Below are positions 43,865-53,810 of a DNA stretch of 64,000 bases, piece by piece. The stretch is from Exophiala sp. HKRS030. Lineage: Eukaryota > Ascomycota > Eurotiomycetes > Chaetothyriales > Herpotrichiellaceae. Position numbers and translations under genes: made by a program. The stretch is taken from assembly GCA_023897205.1 (NCBI GenBank), contig JAHWDD010000007.1, forward strand, positions 2,914,001 through 2,978,000, given 5' to 3'. The notes below the pieces were generated by a model. It searched no databases, was not told the DNA's origin, and worked only from the letters and a program-made list of their open reading frames with translations. Numbering within the stretch: the first letter of the stretch is position 1; each line of letters opens with the position of its first letter.

Positions 43865-43974
43865 CACGTGGCGTCCGCCATAGTGAGACGGTGGGATGGG
43901 ATTGATTTCTCACGTGATTGTACCTCCATAGTTGGTAGATGCACACGGAGGTACTTACCTAATCCATACACGTG
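43865..43974. promoter_or_regulatory. Cluster of three CACGTG boxes
   Basis: CACGTG at 43865-43870, 43911-43916 and 43969-43974. In fungi this core is bound by bHLH factors such as Cbf1- or SREBP-type proteins. Occupancy is inference. Confidence 0.55.
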
Positions 43975-44048
43975 ACAGAGTGGATGATTCACGCTGAATT
44001 GAAATTCCATTCTCACCTCGGTAGGTCAAGCGAGAATGGCCTTGTCAA

Positions 44049-44056
44049 TGACGTCA
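44049..44056. promoter_or_regulatory. CRE/ATF-type palindrome TGACGTCA
   Basis: Perfect 8-bp bZIP (ATF/CREB) site 75 bp from the last CACGTG box and 440 bp before the heme-oxygenase-like start. Confidence 0.5.
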
Positions 44057-44495
44057 CCATCTAAGGATTGGCCTTTCGACGCACTCAAACAAGGCCCCTT
44101 GGTGCCCGTGAGTGCCCGTGTTAGGTGCATATCTAGGACAAAGAGCGGAAAGCGGAATCGAGATTAAGTTTTGAGCATGCTTTTCTCGGTCTTTGCCATG
44201 TATGGCGACATGACTGGCCCTCACAACAGTAAAGTTTGGGCCGGCCGTGTTCAACTGTTCACTTCCAACATTTCCTGGGTAGTTAGTCTCACTACTTGTA
44301 CAGTCCTTCCACGTTCACTTGTCACTCACCTACCTTCATGGAAACGGCGTGTGATCAGACACGCTGTTTCTACGTTTGCCAGGCTCGTCACCCGGGCGTA
44401 GACCGTCATAGGGTATAAATTCGTTCTTCCGAGGCGCGTTCTGCCTACTAATTGCGGGATTCATCTCTTCCGCCAACAAGAGTTGTTCGCCAAAG

Positions 44496-45392
44496 ATGAT
44501 GGACAACGACGCGAGTCCCGAACGTGACAGGCGACCAGGTCTACCGATCGAACTTCATGCCGCAACGCGAGAGAAGCACCGTGCACTTAATGTGGCCATC
44601 ATGGCACACTTGCCACTCTGCCTGCCGCCTGCGACCAGTAGCCCAATGCTGTACGCGAAAGGGATGATTGTGTTCGGCCAAATCTACTTCGCCTTTGAAG
44701 ATGAAATTCTTGCCACCTTAGAGCGCCATGAAATGGATGCTAGACTTCGGGCTGTTTATCGACACATATATCTCCCACAGCTGCTGAGGACGGCGAGCCT
44801 ACGAGCCGATCTCGATACATTGAGAACAAAACTCGGGCGGACTTTGCATGAAGAAATCGACTTGCTTGAGGGAAGGTCGTGTGCGTTCTACGAGCGTATC
44901 AGAAAATCTCTCACCTCTAAACCACATGTTATTCTAGCGTATGCCTGGACCATGTATCTCGCACTCTTCAACGGAGGACGATGGATTCGAAGGCAGCTGG
45001 CTTTCTCGGGTTCTGACTTTTGGCGAGGTAATCCGCCGTTGTCTTTCTGGGATTTTGAAGAGGACGGCAACTCAGACAATGACGAACAGCTGAAGCAGGC
45101 CTTCAAAGACGGGTTTGATACTGCATCTTCATTGCTGGAGGACAGAGAAAAGGATGATGTTGTCGATGAATCAAAGGCTCTCTTTGGTCTTTGTTCAGAA
45201 CTGGTAGAGTTTCTGCAAAATCTCGCGATATCTGGCGTTTCATTGCAACCTGCCAAGGATGGATCTGCATCGTCGATGCGGCCAACAGAGATCAGCAATA
45301 TCAACTCCATTGTCAACCCGATTCGGAGCTATCTTGCATCAGGCATTTCGAGTCTCAAGACCACAGCTGCGGGGATTTTGGGCAAAGAATGA
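44496..45392 (+). CDS. Heme-oxygenase-like fold protein
   Basis: All-helical protein resembling the heme oxygenase superfamily, cytosolic by sequence. The single exon encodes 298 residues from the ATG at 44496; the second codon-frame Met at 44499 is an equal option. The N-terminal LPIELHAATREKHRALN places His28 where the proximal heme ligand of heme oxygenases sits. The distal-side block VILAYAWTMYLALFNGGRWIRRQL carries the family's Tyr and Gly-Gly. The region after residue 175 is acidic and less conserved. A weakly hydrophobic Ser/Ile/Leu-rich stretch ends the protein. Whether it degrades heme is not known; fungal members of this branch are often only heme-oxygenase-like. The promoter is shared with the Gfo/Idh gene. 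Confidence 0.78.
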   Translation: MMDNDASPERDRRPGLPIELHAATREKHRALNVAIMAHLPLCLPPATSSPMLYAKGMIVFGQIYFAFEDEILATLERHEMDARLRAVYRHIYLPQLLRTASLRADLDTLRTKLGRTLHEEIDLLEGRSCAFYERIRKSLTSKPHVILAYAWTMYLALFNGGRWIRRQLAFSGSDFWRGNPPLSFWDFEEDGNSDNDEQLKQAFKDGFDTASSLLEDREKDDVVDESKALFGLCSELVEFLQNLAISGVSLQPAKDGSASSMRPTEISNINSIVNPIRSYLASGISSLKTTAAGILGKE

Positions 45393-48300
45393 TTTGAGCT
45401 CGTGACTGCTCAACTTCGCCACTAACTCACATCTGACGCTGTGTGAAGGACGCCGCCACGTGAGCGAATGGCAGAAGCTTCTCGGTGTCGTCATCCACTC
45501 TGAAGGACGATCTGATCCTGGAATGGACTCGACCAAGATTTCGGTTGGTTTGGAATTCATCCACTTGTTCGTGTGTGCTGAAAATGTGGATAAACTACGA
45601 TCTCAGTCTGCTCGCCCTTTCGAGATATGGTCTCCCAAGAGCATTGAAACTCAGCGGCAACGCGAATAGGAACGCCTCTTGTGGCATTTTCACGGAGTTC
45701 GGATCTCCTGCGTGGCTGCAATTGTGTCCCAAATATCTTGATAGACATTGTTAGATATATCTTAGAGATGCCTGAGAGGGTATCGCAGTCCTTGGTATGT
45801 GGATACCATGATAGTCAATAAAGAATTCGTCGAGATTCAGAGTCACTACAGGCAACAGCAGCAACCAGTTTGGGCTTGATGGGACTTTTAAGTGGAGTCT
45901 CAGAGGCTTGCAACGTAAACGCTAAGAGGAAGAAAGATACAAACTTAACGGGAGGCAATACAATAATCAGTAAGATCCGATTGGATGCGCTCTGGTATTG
46001 CGGAGAAGTGATCATATCATTATCCTCGAGAAGATGCAAGCGGATGCAGAATTTGGATCCTGGAGCTCGTGACTTGGCTTGGTATTTGAGAAATCGTATA
46101 TAAAGGTAAGAATGATAGCCGATCGTAGCGAATGCATCGGGACAATCGTATTGGTAGTCGGATTGTCTGGGACTGGATGAAATAGGCAATACCCATAAAT
46201 GTCGATCAACTCGCACGGTGCAATTGAGTGTGAGCTTATAGCTTCAGATCTTCAGCGCAGCGGATGATCGGCGACAAGTGGAGCGCTGTGTCAATAAGTT
46301 CAGCCTCGTGATCGCGTCGTTTTGGGAAAACTCTGTGTACACGAGACGGGGTTTCCACTAGCCGGAATACATGGACAAAGTCCAAGATCATTATGGGTGT
46401 TCAAGCTGATAACGAAGACGTGGGCGAGATCTCAATGGTTCAGCCTTGAGAGCACCAGACTGTAAGCACGGTTACAAGGTAGCGGAGGATAGTGCTAATC
46501 TTTTGAAGGAGCAAGCTCACGTTTAGTAAAAGCGGATTCCACAATCCCACGACCTTCGGCGTTAACACTTGATCTCTCAGGAGAGGATGTATTGCACACT
46601 GACGATCGACTGGTGGCCGTGAGGCACTCTCGTCCGCAGCGCAAGCATGGCTCTTTTTCACCTCAGACACTAGTTAGCCTCGCGTCATAATTGACAGTCA
46701 CTTGTGGCACTGGTAGACATCAACTAATGTAGGTGTCTGTGATCCTGTGATTGAGACGTGGGAGACAGGAAGATGTCCTCGCAGGCAGGCTCGTTTCGAT
46801 GGGTTTGACAGTCTTTGACGTAAGGGCTCAATGCCCCTGGTGCCGTACGTGATGCCTCAGCTATCCCTTCCACTTGGGTCTCCGCTTGGGTGCGAGCCTG
46901 GCAGGGAACGGCGCTGGGTTTCAATGATCACTGGCCGACAGTGGTGCCTCGCCAATCATGATTTGCTGCATATGAGGGTGAAAGGACGGAGTCGCTTGTC
47001 AACGTGCTCAGCAAGCCTGTCAATTCAGACATTCGCTTGGAGATGTTCTCTGTCAGTGATTCGATGCACAGGGTGGACAAGCGAATTGGCGGAACAACCC
47101 CACTCAAACATGTGAATCTGGATAGAAAAGCTGAATTCGGGCGAAGCAAATCTCCTCTCGGTCAAGGCGTTGAGCTAGTCCCTAGGTCTCCCATCGCTGG
47201 CTCCACACTAAGTGGTTCAAGACTTCAAGTAGCTTTTTTATTTTTGGGGATTTCTTGGGGAAGGTCTGTGCGTTTTGGACATTTTGGAAAGTTTCGGTGG
47301 GTGCTGGAGAGTCTATCAGATTCACGGATTCCGCATGTCCAGTATCCTGTCCTTCTGTCACCTTCAAGCCTCAAGACATCCTGATGAGGTCCATATATTC
47401 AGGAATGGCTGATGAGAAAGGGTTGTGAAGGTGCGACATGCCCATAAATCCTGATACCCACGGAGTCGAGTTTTGGACTAAAAAGTCCATGCTTTGGCTG
47501 AAGATTTCAAAGATGTTTTAAGCGAGCCATAATGGCGGTGCGCACCGTGGAAACAAGACCTTTTGATAACGATACGACTTAGGGGATGACATGGGGAGCA
47601 CAAGTTCGTCAGTGTCCAATGATGGAGCACGTGTGAAGCCAGCACCTAAGTGTCATTTCGGTAACTTTTGACAGGTGGAGAAAATTGTGCGTCGAATACC
47701 AATGCAGAGTCGTTTTTTTCATCTGTGAATTGTACCAACTAGTATGTACAGGAGGAAACTGTTACACAATGACCGTTGGCATGGAAAATTGGATATGAGA
47801 CAATGGAAATGATGGGTATTGTCATCGGCGATTGACTCTGGCCCTGACTCTGTGGCGGTTCGAAAAAGTCAAATGATGAAATTTTGATGGAGGAGCCATG
47901 GAGCGTGATGGTCGTCTAAATTACAGTTGTCGTTCTTCTCATTGGAAGTTGTCACCGTCGATATCAATCGGAAAACTGATTCCTGATTGGTGACTGCCAT
48001 CATTGTGTATCAAAGATTGGACATAACTATGCAGGTCGTTGCAAACCTTCTGCGGCAGCGGGCTCCCATCGACTGTGAATTTGTGAAGCAAGGTCTTGTG
48101 AGAGGTAGCCTGTGGCCTTTGGCCTGTGACCTGCGGCACGTAGGCGCGAGGTTCTCGGTATATTCTCCCTCATACAGCACTACTGTAAGTGTCCTTATCC
48201 GTGTTGTGCGGGAGGGTCACAGAACGCTCCGAATCAAGTGCTGGTCGGGCAGGAGTGGATCAAGGCCCTAAAAGAGTATGGTGAGTTGAGATGATGGGCA

Positions 48301-49564
48301 AAGATGGGTTTGACGGGTTTGACACCCAAGTCCAAAAGTGAAAAGGAAGTTCTTGGGAATCGTGGAAGTGGAAGTATCAACTCCGACCAATAACGGACTT
48401 TGTAGGCGGTGCCATTGCATTGCATGGTCGACGGCATGGTTGCAGGAAGGCGCCAGGGTGAGGGTGAGGGTGGGACGAGTTGGCCAAAGAACCCCGGATT
48501 GATTGGCGCCAGCACTTCTCCCGCCCATTCTCTCGACTCCCGGGCCTTGGGTGCTGACTCCTGAGGCGCCTCGAGGAGATGGTTCACGGTGGCCTGTGAG
48601 GGCTACCGGTGCCTGTCAGGTGCGTGTATGCCCTTAGGCCCTCTAAGATCCTTGTACCGTTGGTCTGGGAACTAATCCGTGGACTGCCAGGCTCCGAGGC
48701 AGCTAGTGGGCAGCCCAAAAGACAACCGAGGAGGCCAAGGGGGCTAACTCATGTCCAGCAGCTGCCTGCAGCATGACCAGGGTGTGCCGGGGCACTTACT
48801 GGGCTCCTGCTGGGGCTTCCGTGTCAGTGCGAGTCGGTTTTCGGTTTAGTCAACCACGGACCTGTCCCGTTCGTGGTTAGTGGCTTGGAATTGGCGCAAT
48901 TAGGGCTTGCGGACCGAGCACTGATGCCTTCCTCCGGGCATCATGCTGAATCTTCAATTAGAGTCCCTATTCCCTAAGCATCTTAGCACCTCTGGCGCCT
49001 CTGGCACCTCAGTTGTAATCACTTACCACTCAGCTTGCATTGCACAGGATGGCCTGCAGCAGTCCCGAGTCCCGACTTGTTGGGTATCAAGACGAACGGC
49101 ACCGTACTTTTCTCAAATTGAACCAACCTCTTGGGCTGGAGAAACCACAGTTGACGTTATGACTTTGAACAAAAGATTGCGGGAGAAGGTCAGTTCCGTC
49201 TGACTCTTTACATCTAGTGCCTCGTGGGAGGTGGTTTACAGTTCTGTCCCCGGACCAGAGAACTGGAATCATGTTTTAATCACAGTTTACCCAAGGTCAA
49301 AGATCTGCCATCTACAGACTACAGGACCTTCGACGTGCGCTAGTGGAGAATCCTTAGTTAGCAACTTGGTAGGGAACCGTGGAAACCCCAACTTGTGGTC
49401 AGAACCTAGTTGACCACTAGGTACCTTGCTGCCTGGAAGGCTAGGCGTCAAGGTTGCCTAGGACCCCCTGTTGTGATTGAAGGATCAAGCAAAGGAGCCC
49501 GAGTTTTAGGTGCAGTGGACCGAGTTTCCGGGCACAAACTTGAATCTTGGAAACAGCTCCCACC

Positions 49565-49573
49565 TACGGAGTA
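49565..49573. repeat. TACGGAGTA intergenic motif
   Basis: Exact copy of the recurrent 9-mer in the gene-poor region. Confidence 0.7.
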
Positions 49574-50683
49574 GTGACCTAGCTCCCACTCGTTTGGAGT
49601 AAACCCAGTCGCTGGTTAGCGGCAAGCGTGCGAGTTGCCACTAACGAATGGGCGGAGGGGCCGTCAGTGCCAACTTGCTAATTAAGTGGGCGGTCAAAAG
49701 CTGTCAAACGACTGCATCCAATCTGAGCCTGCCACTACTGCCTGCCTCACAAGTTGCAACTCACGCCTGCATCCCTCCTGGGCCTTGGCTTAACTCTTGT
49801 AGAATCTTGACAGCAACGGTCCCCACAGGCCACGCTCGGACCGCTGCAGACTGCCTGACGTCTTTGGTTGGCACTGTGCATTGGGTAGAAGACCGCGAAG
49901 ACTTGAGGGAAGAGTTTGATCGACCAAGTACAGGGCCACGAGGGGGTAGGCCATAGCAAGTTCACAGAGGCAGTGACCAACTACCCACCCGTGCCCTTGG
50001 CCACCTATCTTTAACTAGTCCTGCGTACTACTCTGTACAAACATGTTCCTCGAGCCTAGTGGACCAGTCGGTTGGCTGGAGTCTGATGATCCTGGGTCGT
50101 TCGATGACTTGGGCTTCCTTGGAGTTGCAGTACCGAGTCTGTACAGATTACAGAAAACATCATCAGACACCTGCACCAGTCAGTTACTTCCCGCACAAGA
50201 GTCGTCCTCTGGCCTCGACCACTTTAGAGATTGTTTTAAATATATATAAACATACTGCATAGTACGCACGAGTCGGACCAGCCGATTAGAACAGCTGTCT
50301 TGATTGATTGCCCAGTGGCCGGCTTTCACAGACTAACTTAGGCAAGGTAGCTACGGAGGACATAGCCTTAGGTGCCTCCTCCGTTCCGCACGCATAAACT
50401 GGACACCCACAATACCGACCTACCCACTCCGTACCTACCACCTACCACCTACTGCCAACTGCCTACTGCCTACTACTCACTACCTAGTAGGTGTCCGCTG
50501 CCTAAGGCCTAGTAATAATAACCATCATCACCCACTGCCCAGGCGCGCCCAGGCAATCCTTCTTACTGTTTGGCGCTGCGCCTGCCTCTCACCTCCCTAC
50601 ATCTCCATACGTGCGGAGTAGAGGCTACTGCCGAAGAGGCGTCAGAGGCTATCATCTACCCACTGCTTCGGGCTGTTGCTCAT

Positions 50684-50709
50684 CAGTCGCTCAGTCGCTC
50701 AGTTGCTCA
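50684..50709. repeat. CAGTCGCT tandem repeat
   Basis: Three units (CAGTCGCT, CAGTCGCT, CAGTTGCT) at the start of the pyrimidine-rich leader. Confidence 0.75.
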
Positions 50710-51498
50710 ACTTACCTAACATAGTCATCTCCACACCACCAACTCTCTACTCGCGCCACCAACTACCTCTTCAAGTCTTCAAAGGCCGTCACACAACCTT
50801 TAGGTACACCAAAGCCTCGGATTCTCCAATCTTCCCTCCTTCCTTCCTCTCGGTCGACCTTTTGGTGTCGTTCCTGCCCACCACTCGTCCACACTTTCGA
50901 CTTCCGCCCGTCAGTATCAGGTTGAGCAATGGATCGACTCGCAGTATAGACAACAATTCAACTTGGTATTGTGTGAGCGAAGTTTGGCGGGCGGCTATCA
51001 AATTGCAGCTTCGAGATTGCCTGATAATTCCTCAAATCTCCAACGTCGCCATCACCTTTTACCATCCTCCACCACCCACCACCACCCACTACCATCCACC
51101 TCTACTCAGCCCCGGCCCATATACTCTCAACACCTGTATCCTCTCTTCGATCCGAATAGAGTTCCTCCTCGTTACACTCTCGTCCTTTTCTATCGCTGAA
51201 AAGCCTACCTTACGGGTGTGAACTCTGTCGCAGCTGGCCTGACAATTGGAGTGGTCCACCTTCTTTGGAGCAAGGATCGCACTTTCCAACAAGTAACATT
51301 CGAGTCCGCCCTCCGGGATTTCAGTACCGTTTGACACCTGACAACTAGACCATCCGCACCCAATCCTTTGGTTCTTGTTTTCAGCCAATCGTTGCACCAG
51401 TCAACGATTTGATCTTGTTATCCTCGGCCACTCCGCTAATACTCGTCCCTACCGTATGAATTTCCTAGCAGGACGCAAAATATTCTCACCTATCACCA

Positions 51499-52377
51499 AT
51501 GGCTCCACCGCCTGCTAAGAAGGAGAAGAAAGGTGTGAAGAAACTATGGAAGAAGATCAAGGACAAATTGAAGGGCAGGGCTTCCAATACTGCGACTGAA
51601 CCGACCGCAACAGGGCCAATCGTACCTGCCACACCAACACCTGCAGTGGCTGCATCCTCCTCAACTCCCACACCCGCGCCAGTTGTACAAAAGCCAGAAC
51701 CACCGGTTGCTACAACGTATGTACCCGCGCCGTGTCCGAAGTGTCTGCTAATATCTCCCAGGACTGAACAAATCTCTCCGTTGGTAATCGAGGTTGATGA
51801 CAATCCCGAGGAGCCCTCAATTCTGGCAGAACCAGTGGAAAAACCCCGGCCTTTGGTGACTTCTGCAGACGAAACTAGTCAGTCAAATGAATCACAGATG
51901 CGCTTCGCCAAAGCCCAGGCTATCTTCGCCAAGTATAACCTCGAACTGAGCGAATCAGACTGGGATCACCGCCCAAAAGTTCCCTATGAGAGAGTGACCA
52001 AGAAAATCCGTATGAGAGTCAGATATACGTGCCACAATTGCTCCACATCGTTCGGACACGACAGGGTTTGCACCTCTTGTGAACACCGCCGTTGTGCAAA
52101 ATGCTCTCGATACCCACCCAAGAAGCCCAAAGACAAGACCTCCAAAGGAGCAGCAGCCGGACCTGGCGAGACGACCAAGGATGCGTCCAACCCTAAGCCA
52201 GACTCGTCATGCCACGAATGTCAGACTAGGTTCGTTCTGGGTGACGAGGAGTGTCCCAATTGTCATCACAAGATCTGCGAGCGATGCTTGCAGGAGGCAA
52301 GCATTACACTGGAAGACGTCCCTGGAAGCTCGGGTGGGCAAAGACTAGAAGGAGACAAGAGCACGGCGGTAAGCTGA
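51499..52377 (+). CDS. Zinc-ribbon-rich fungal protein of unknown function
   Basis: I do not know a named family. The single exon encodes 292 residues. A very basic N-terminus (KKEKKGVKKLWKKIKDKLKGR) could bind membrane phospholipid or nucleic acid. A Pro/Thr/Ala linker follows with a first CxxC (PCPKCLLIS). A central block has CHNC...CTSCEHRRCAKC, eight to nine residues apart as in zinc ribbons. A second block has CHECQTRF...CPNCHHKICERC. The Cys pairs suggest two zinc-binding modules, each ending in an RC-x-x-C pattern. RMRVRYTCHNCSTSFG is the best conserved-looking stretch. No membrane helix. It sits alone between two gene-poor regions and has a long pyrimidine-rich leader. Confidence 0.75.
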   Translation: MAPPPAKKEKKGVKKLWKKIKDKLKGRASNTATEPTATGPIVPATPTPAVAASSSTPTPAPVVQKPEPPVATTYVPAPCPKCLLISPRTEQISPLVIEVDDNPEEPSILAEPVEKPRPLVTSADETSQSNESQMRFAKAQAIFAKYNLELSESDWDHRPKVPYERVTKKIRMRVRYTCHNCSTSFGHDRVCTSCEHRRCAKCSRYPPKKPKDKTSKGAAAGPGETTKDASNPKPDSSCHECQTRFVLGDEECPNCHHKICERCLQEASITLEDVPGSSGGQRLEGDKSTAVS

Positions 52378-53197
52378 CCTCGATGGTGAAGCTGGTGCAC
52401 TGTCACCGTTGGACTGCATTCGTTCTCTTCCCAAGCATTGGTTTGATGCGTTGACGACTTCTGCATGCTATGATCTTAATATACATCTGAGCGTTCTTGT
52501 TCTCCTTCCTTTTGACGGAGTTTGGCAGATACCTTACGACACATGGTTTGAAATTTGGGAACAAAGCTTTTCTTGCAACAAAAGCGCGGGATATGGAGTA
52601 CAGGGTATCAAGAGAATTACATCTACAGATTGATCGACCAAAATCGAGACTTTCACAGTTGACTCATTGGATTATCTTGAGTCGGGACAGCGGTGTGCGC
52701 GGTTATGTGGAAGAAGACCACTTTCCGCGTGGTTAGAAGCCCCAAAGCCCTAGGGTGAAAACAAGTGGGTAGTTGTTGACTCTTGAGGATCGAGGAAAAT
52801 TCGAGTTTGGAGCATCATTTTTGATTGACACTTTTTAAGTCGACAGCGAGAAACGCAGGACCCTGACACCTACAGAGGATGTCAAGAGTTTCAGGCTACG
52901 ATACCAATGAACATTATTTCGCTACTTGACCACGAGTCTCACATGAAGTCATAGATGTCAACAGTTGAGGTGTATCACAGATGACATAGCCACGATGGCC
53001 ACACACAGTAGAAAATTTCTCGCCATACCCAGCTGGAAATTGTACGTGCTGTACCTGATCAGAGTCGTCGGACGACCCGATATGCAACAGGTCGGATTGA
53101 GAAGCACAAGGCAGCCCGGAAAGAGGGGACGGTGGAGGTCGAATATCCTCACTACATGGAATTCCATCTATCCATCCATCAATAAATAGGCTAATGG

Positions 53198-53221
53198 GAT
53201 AGATAGATAGATACATAGATA
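53198..53221. repeat. (GATA)n microsatellite
   Basis: Four to five GATA units with one interruption. Confidence 0.85.
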
Positions 53222-53274
53222 ACGTGATGGGGCGACCACAAACGGATCAGTCCACGTCGCACGCGCGCATAGAG

Positions 53275-53286
53275 AGACACACACAC
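53275..53286. repeat. (AC)n microsatellite
   Basis: Five to six AC units. Confidence 0.75.
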
Positions 53287-53356
53287 GGAGAGGCTAGGTC
53301 ATCTTGACACAGAGATTAGAAAGAGCTCTACATATAGGATGAGATATTCCTATTAG

Positions 53357-53408
53357 ATGTATGTATGGATGTATATATGTGTGTATGTATGTGTGTATAT
53401 ATGTGTGC
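53357..53408. repeat. TATG/TG-rich microsatellite
   Basis: Mixed ATGT, GTGT and TATA units over about 50 bp. Confidence 0.8.
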
Positions 53409-53512
53409 TTCAATGATCATCGAACCCGACGTTTTGCTCTGTTGGAACTTGGATGGCCCCACGCCTCTCACCCACTGGGCAGTGGTACTCGGTATCTACG
53501 AGCGCCAGGACT

Positions 53513-53550
53513 CATGATGATGATCATTATGATGATGATGATGATGATGA
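53513..53550. repeat. (ATG)n microsatellite
   Basis: About ten ATG units with an ATCATT interruption. Confidence 0.88.
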
Positions 53551-53760
53551 AATGCGCCGTGGATGCCTGACGATTCGGGTAGATAAGAGTGAATCTTGAA
53601 TGCCGAATGCTGAATGCTGAATACATAATTTCGATCTTCAGGTTGGTGGTGGATTGCGGCGAAACCAACGTTGGGCCGGACCGAAGCGATGGTCACTGAT
53701 CGGGGAGTGACGAGTCACGGCAACTGAGTGGTCGGTGGTCCAGCTAAAACGTCGCTTAGC

Positions 53761-53779
53761 TACCAGTACCAGTACCAGT
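53761..53779. repeat. (TACCAG)n repeat
   Basis: Three hexamer units just before a TACTCCGTA motif. Confidence 0.8.
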
Positions 53780-53801
53780 GTTACGACTAACTAATTACTA
53801 C

Positions 53802-53810
53802 TACTCCGTA
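53802..53810. repeat. TACTCCGTA intergenic motif
   Basis: Exact copy of the recurrent 9-mer, with a near copy (TACTCCGTT) 91 bp further on. Confidence 0.7.

Larger units (their letters stand above)
43679..44495. other. Divergent promoter region with clustered boxes
   Basis: An 817-bp shared region between the oxidoreductase (-) and heme-oxygenase-like (+) genes. It holds three CACGTG boxes and one TGACGTCA palindrome within about 190 bp. No coding sequence is seen. Confidence 0.6.
45393..51498. other. 6.1-kb gene-poor region
   Basis: No open frame with a recognisable domain on either strand, in a window where genes otherwise lie closer together. The longest frames are only 70-180 codons, of chance composition. 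Features seen: one 9-mer motif (49565), related near copies around 50426 and 50617, and many CTAC/CCTAGG-rich short repeats at 50340-50520. A pyrimidine-rich leader runs from about 50650 to the gene at 51499. Non-coding transcripts cannot be judged from sequence. Confidence 0.5.
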
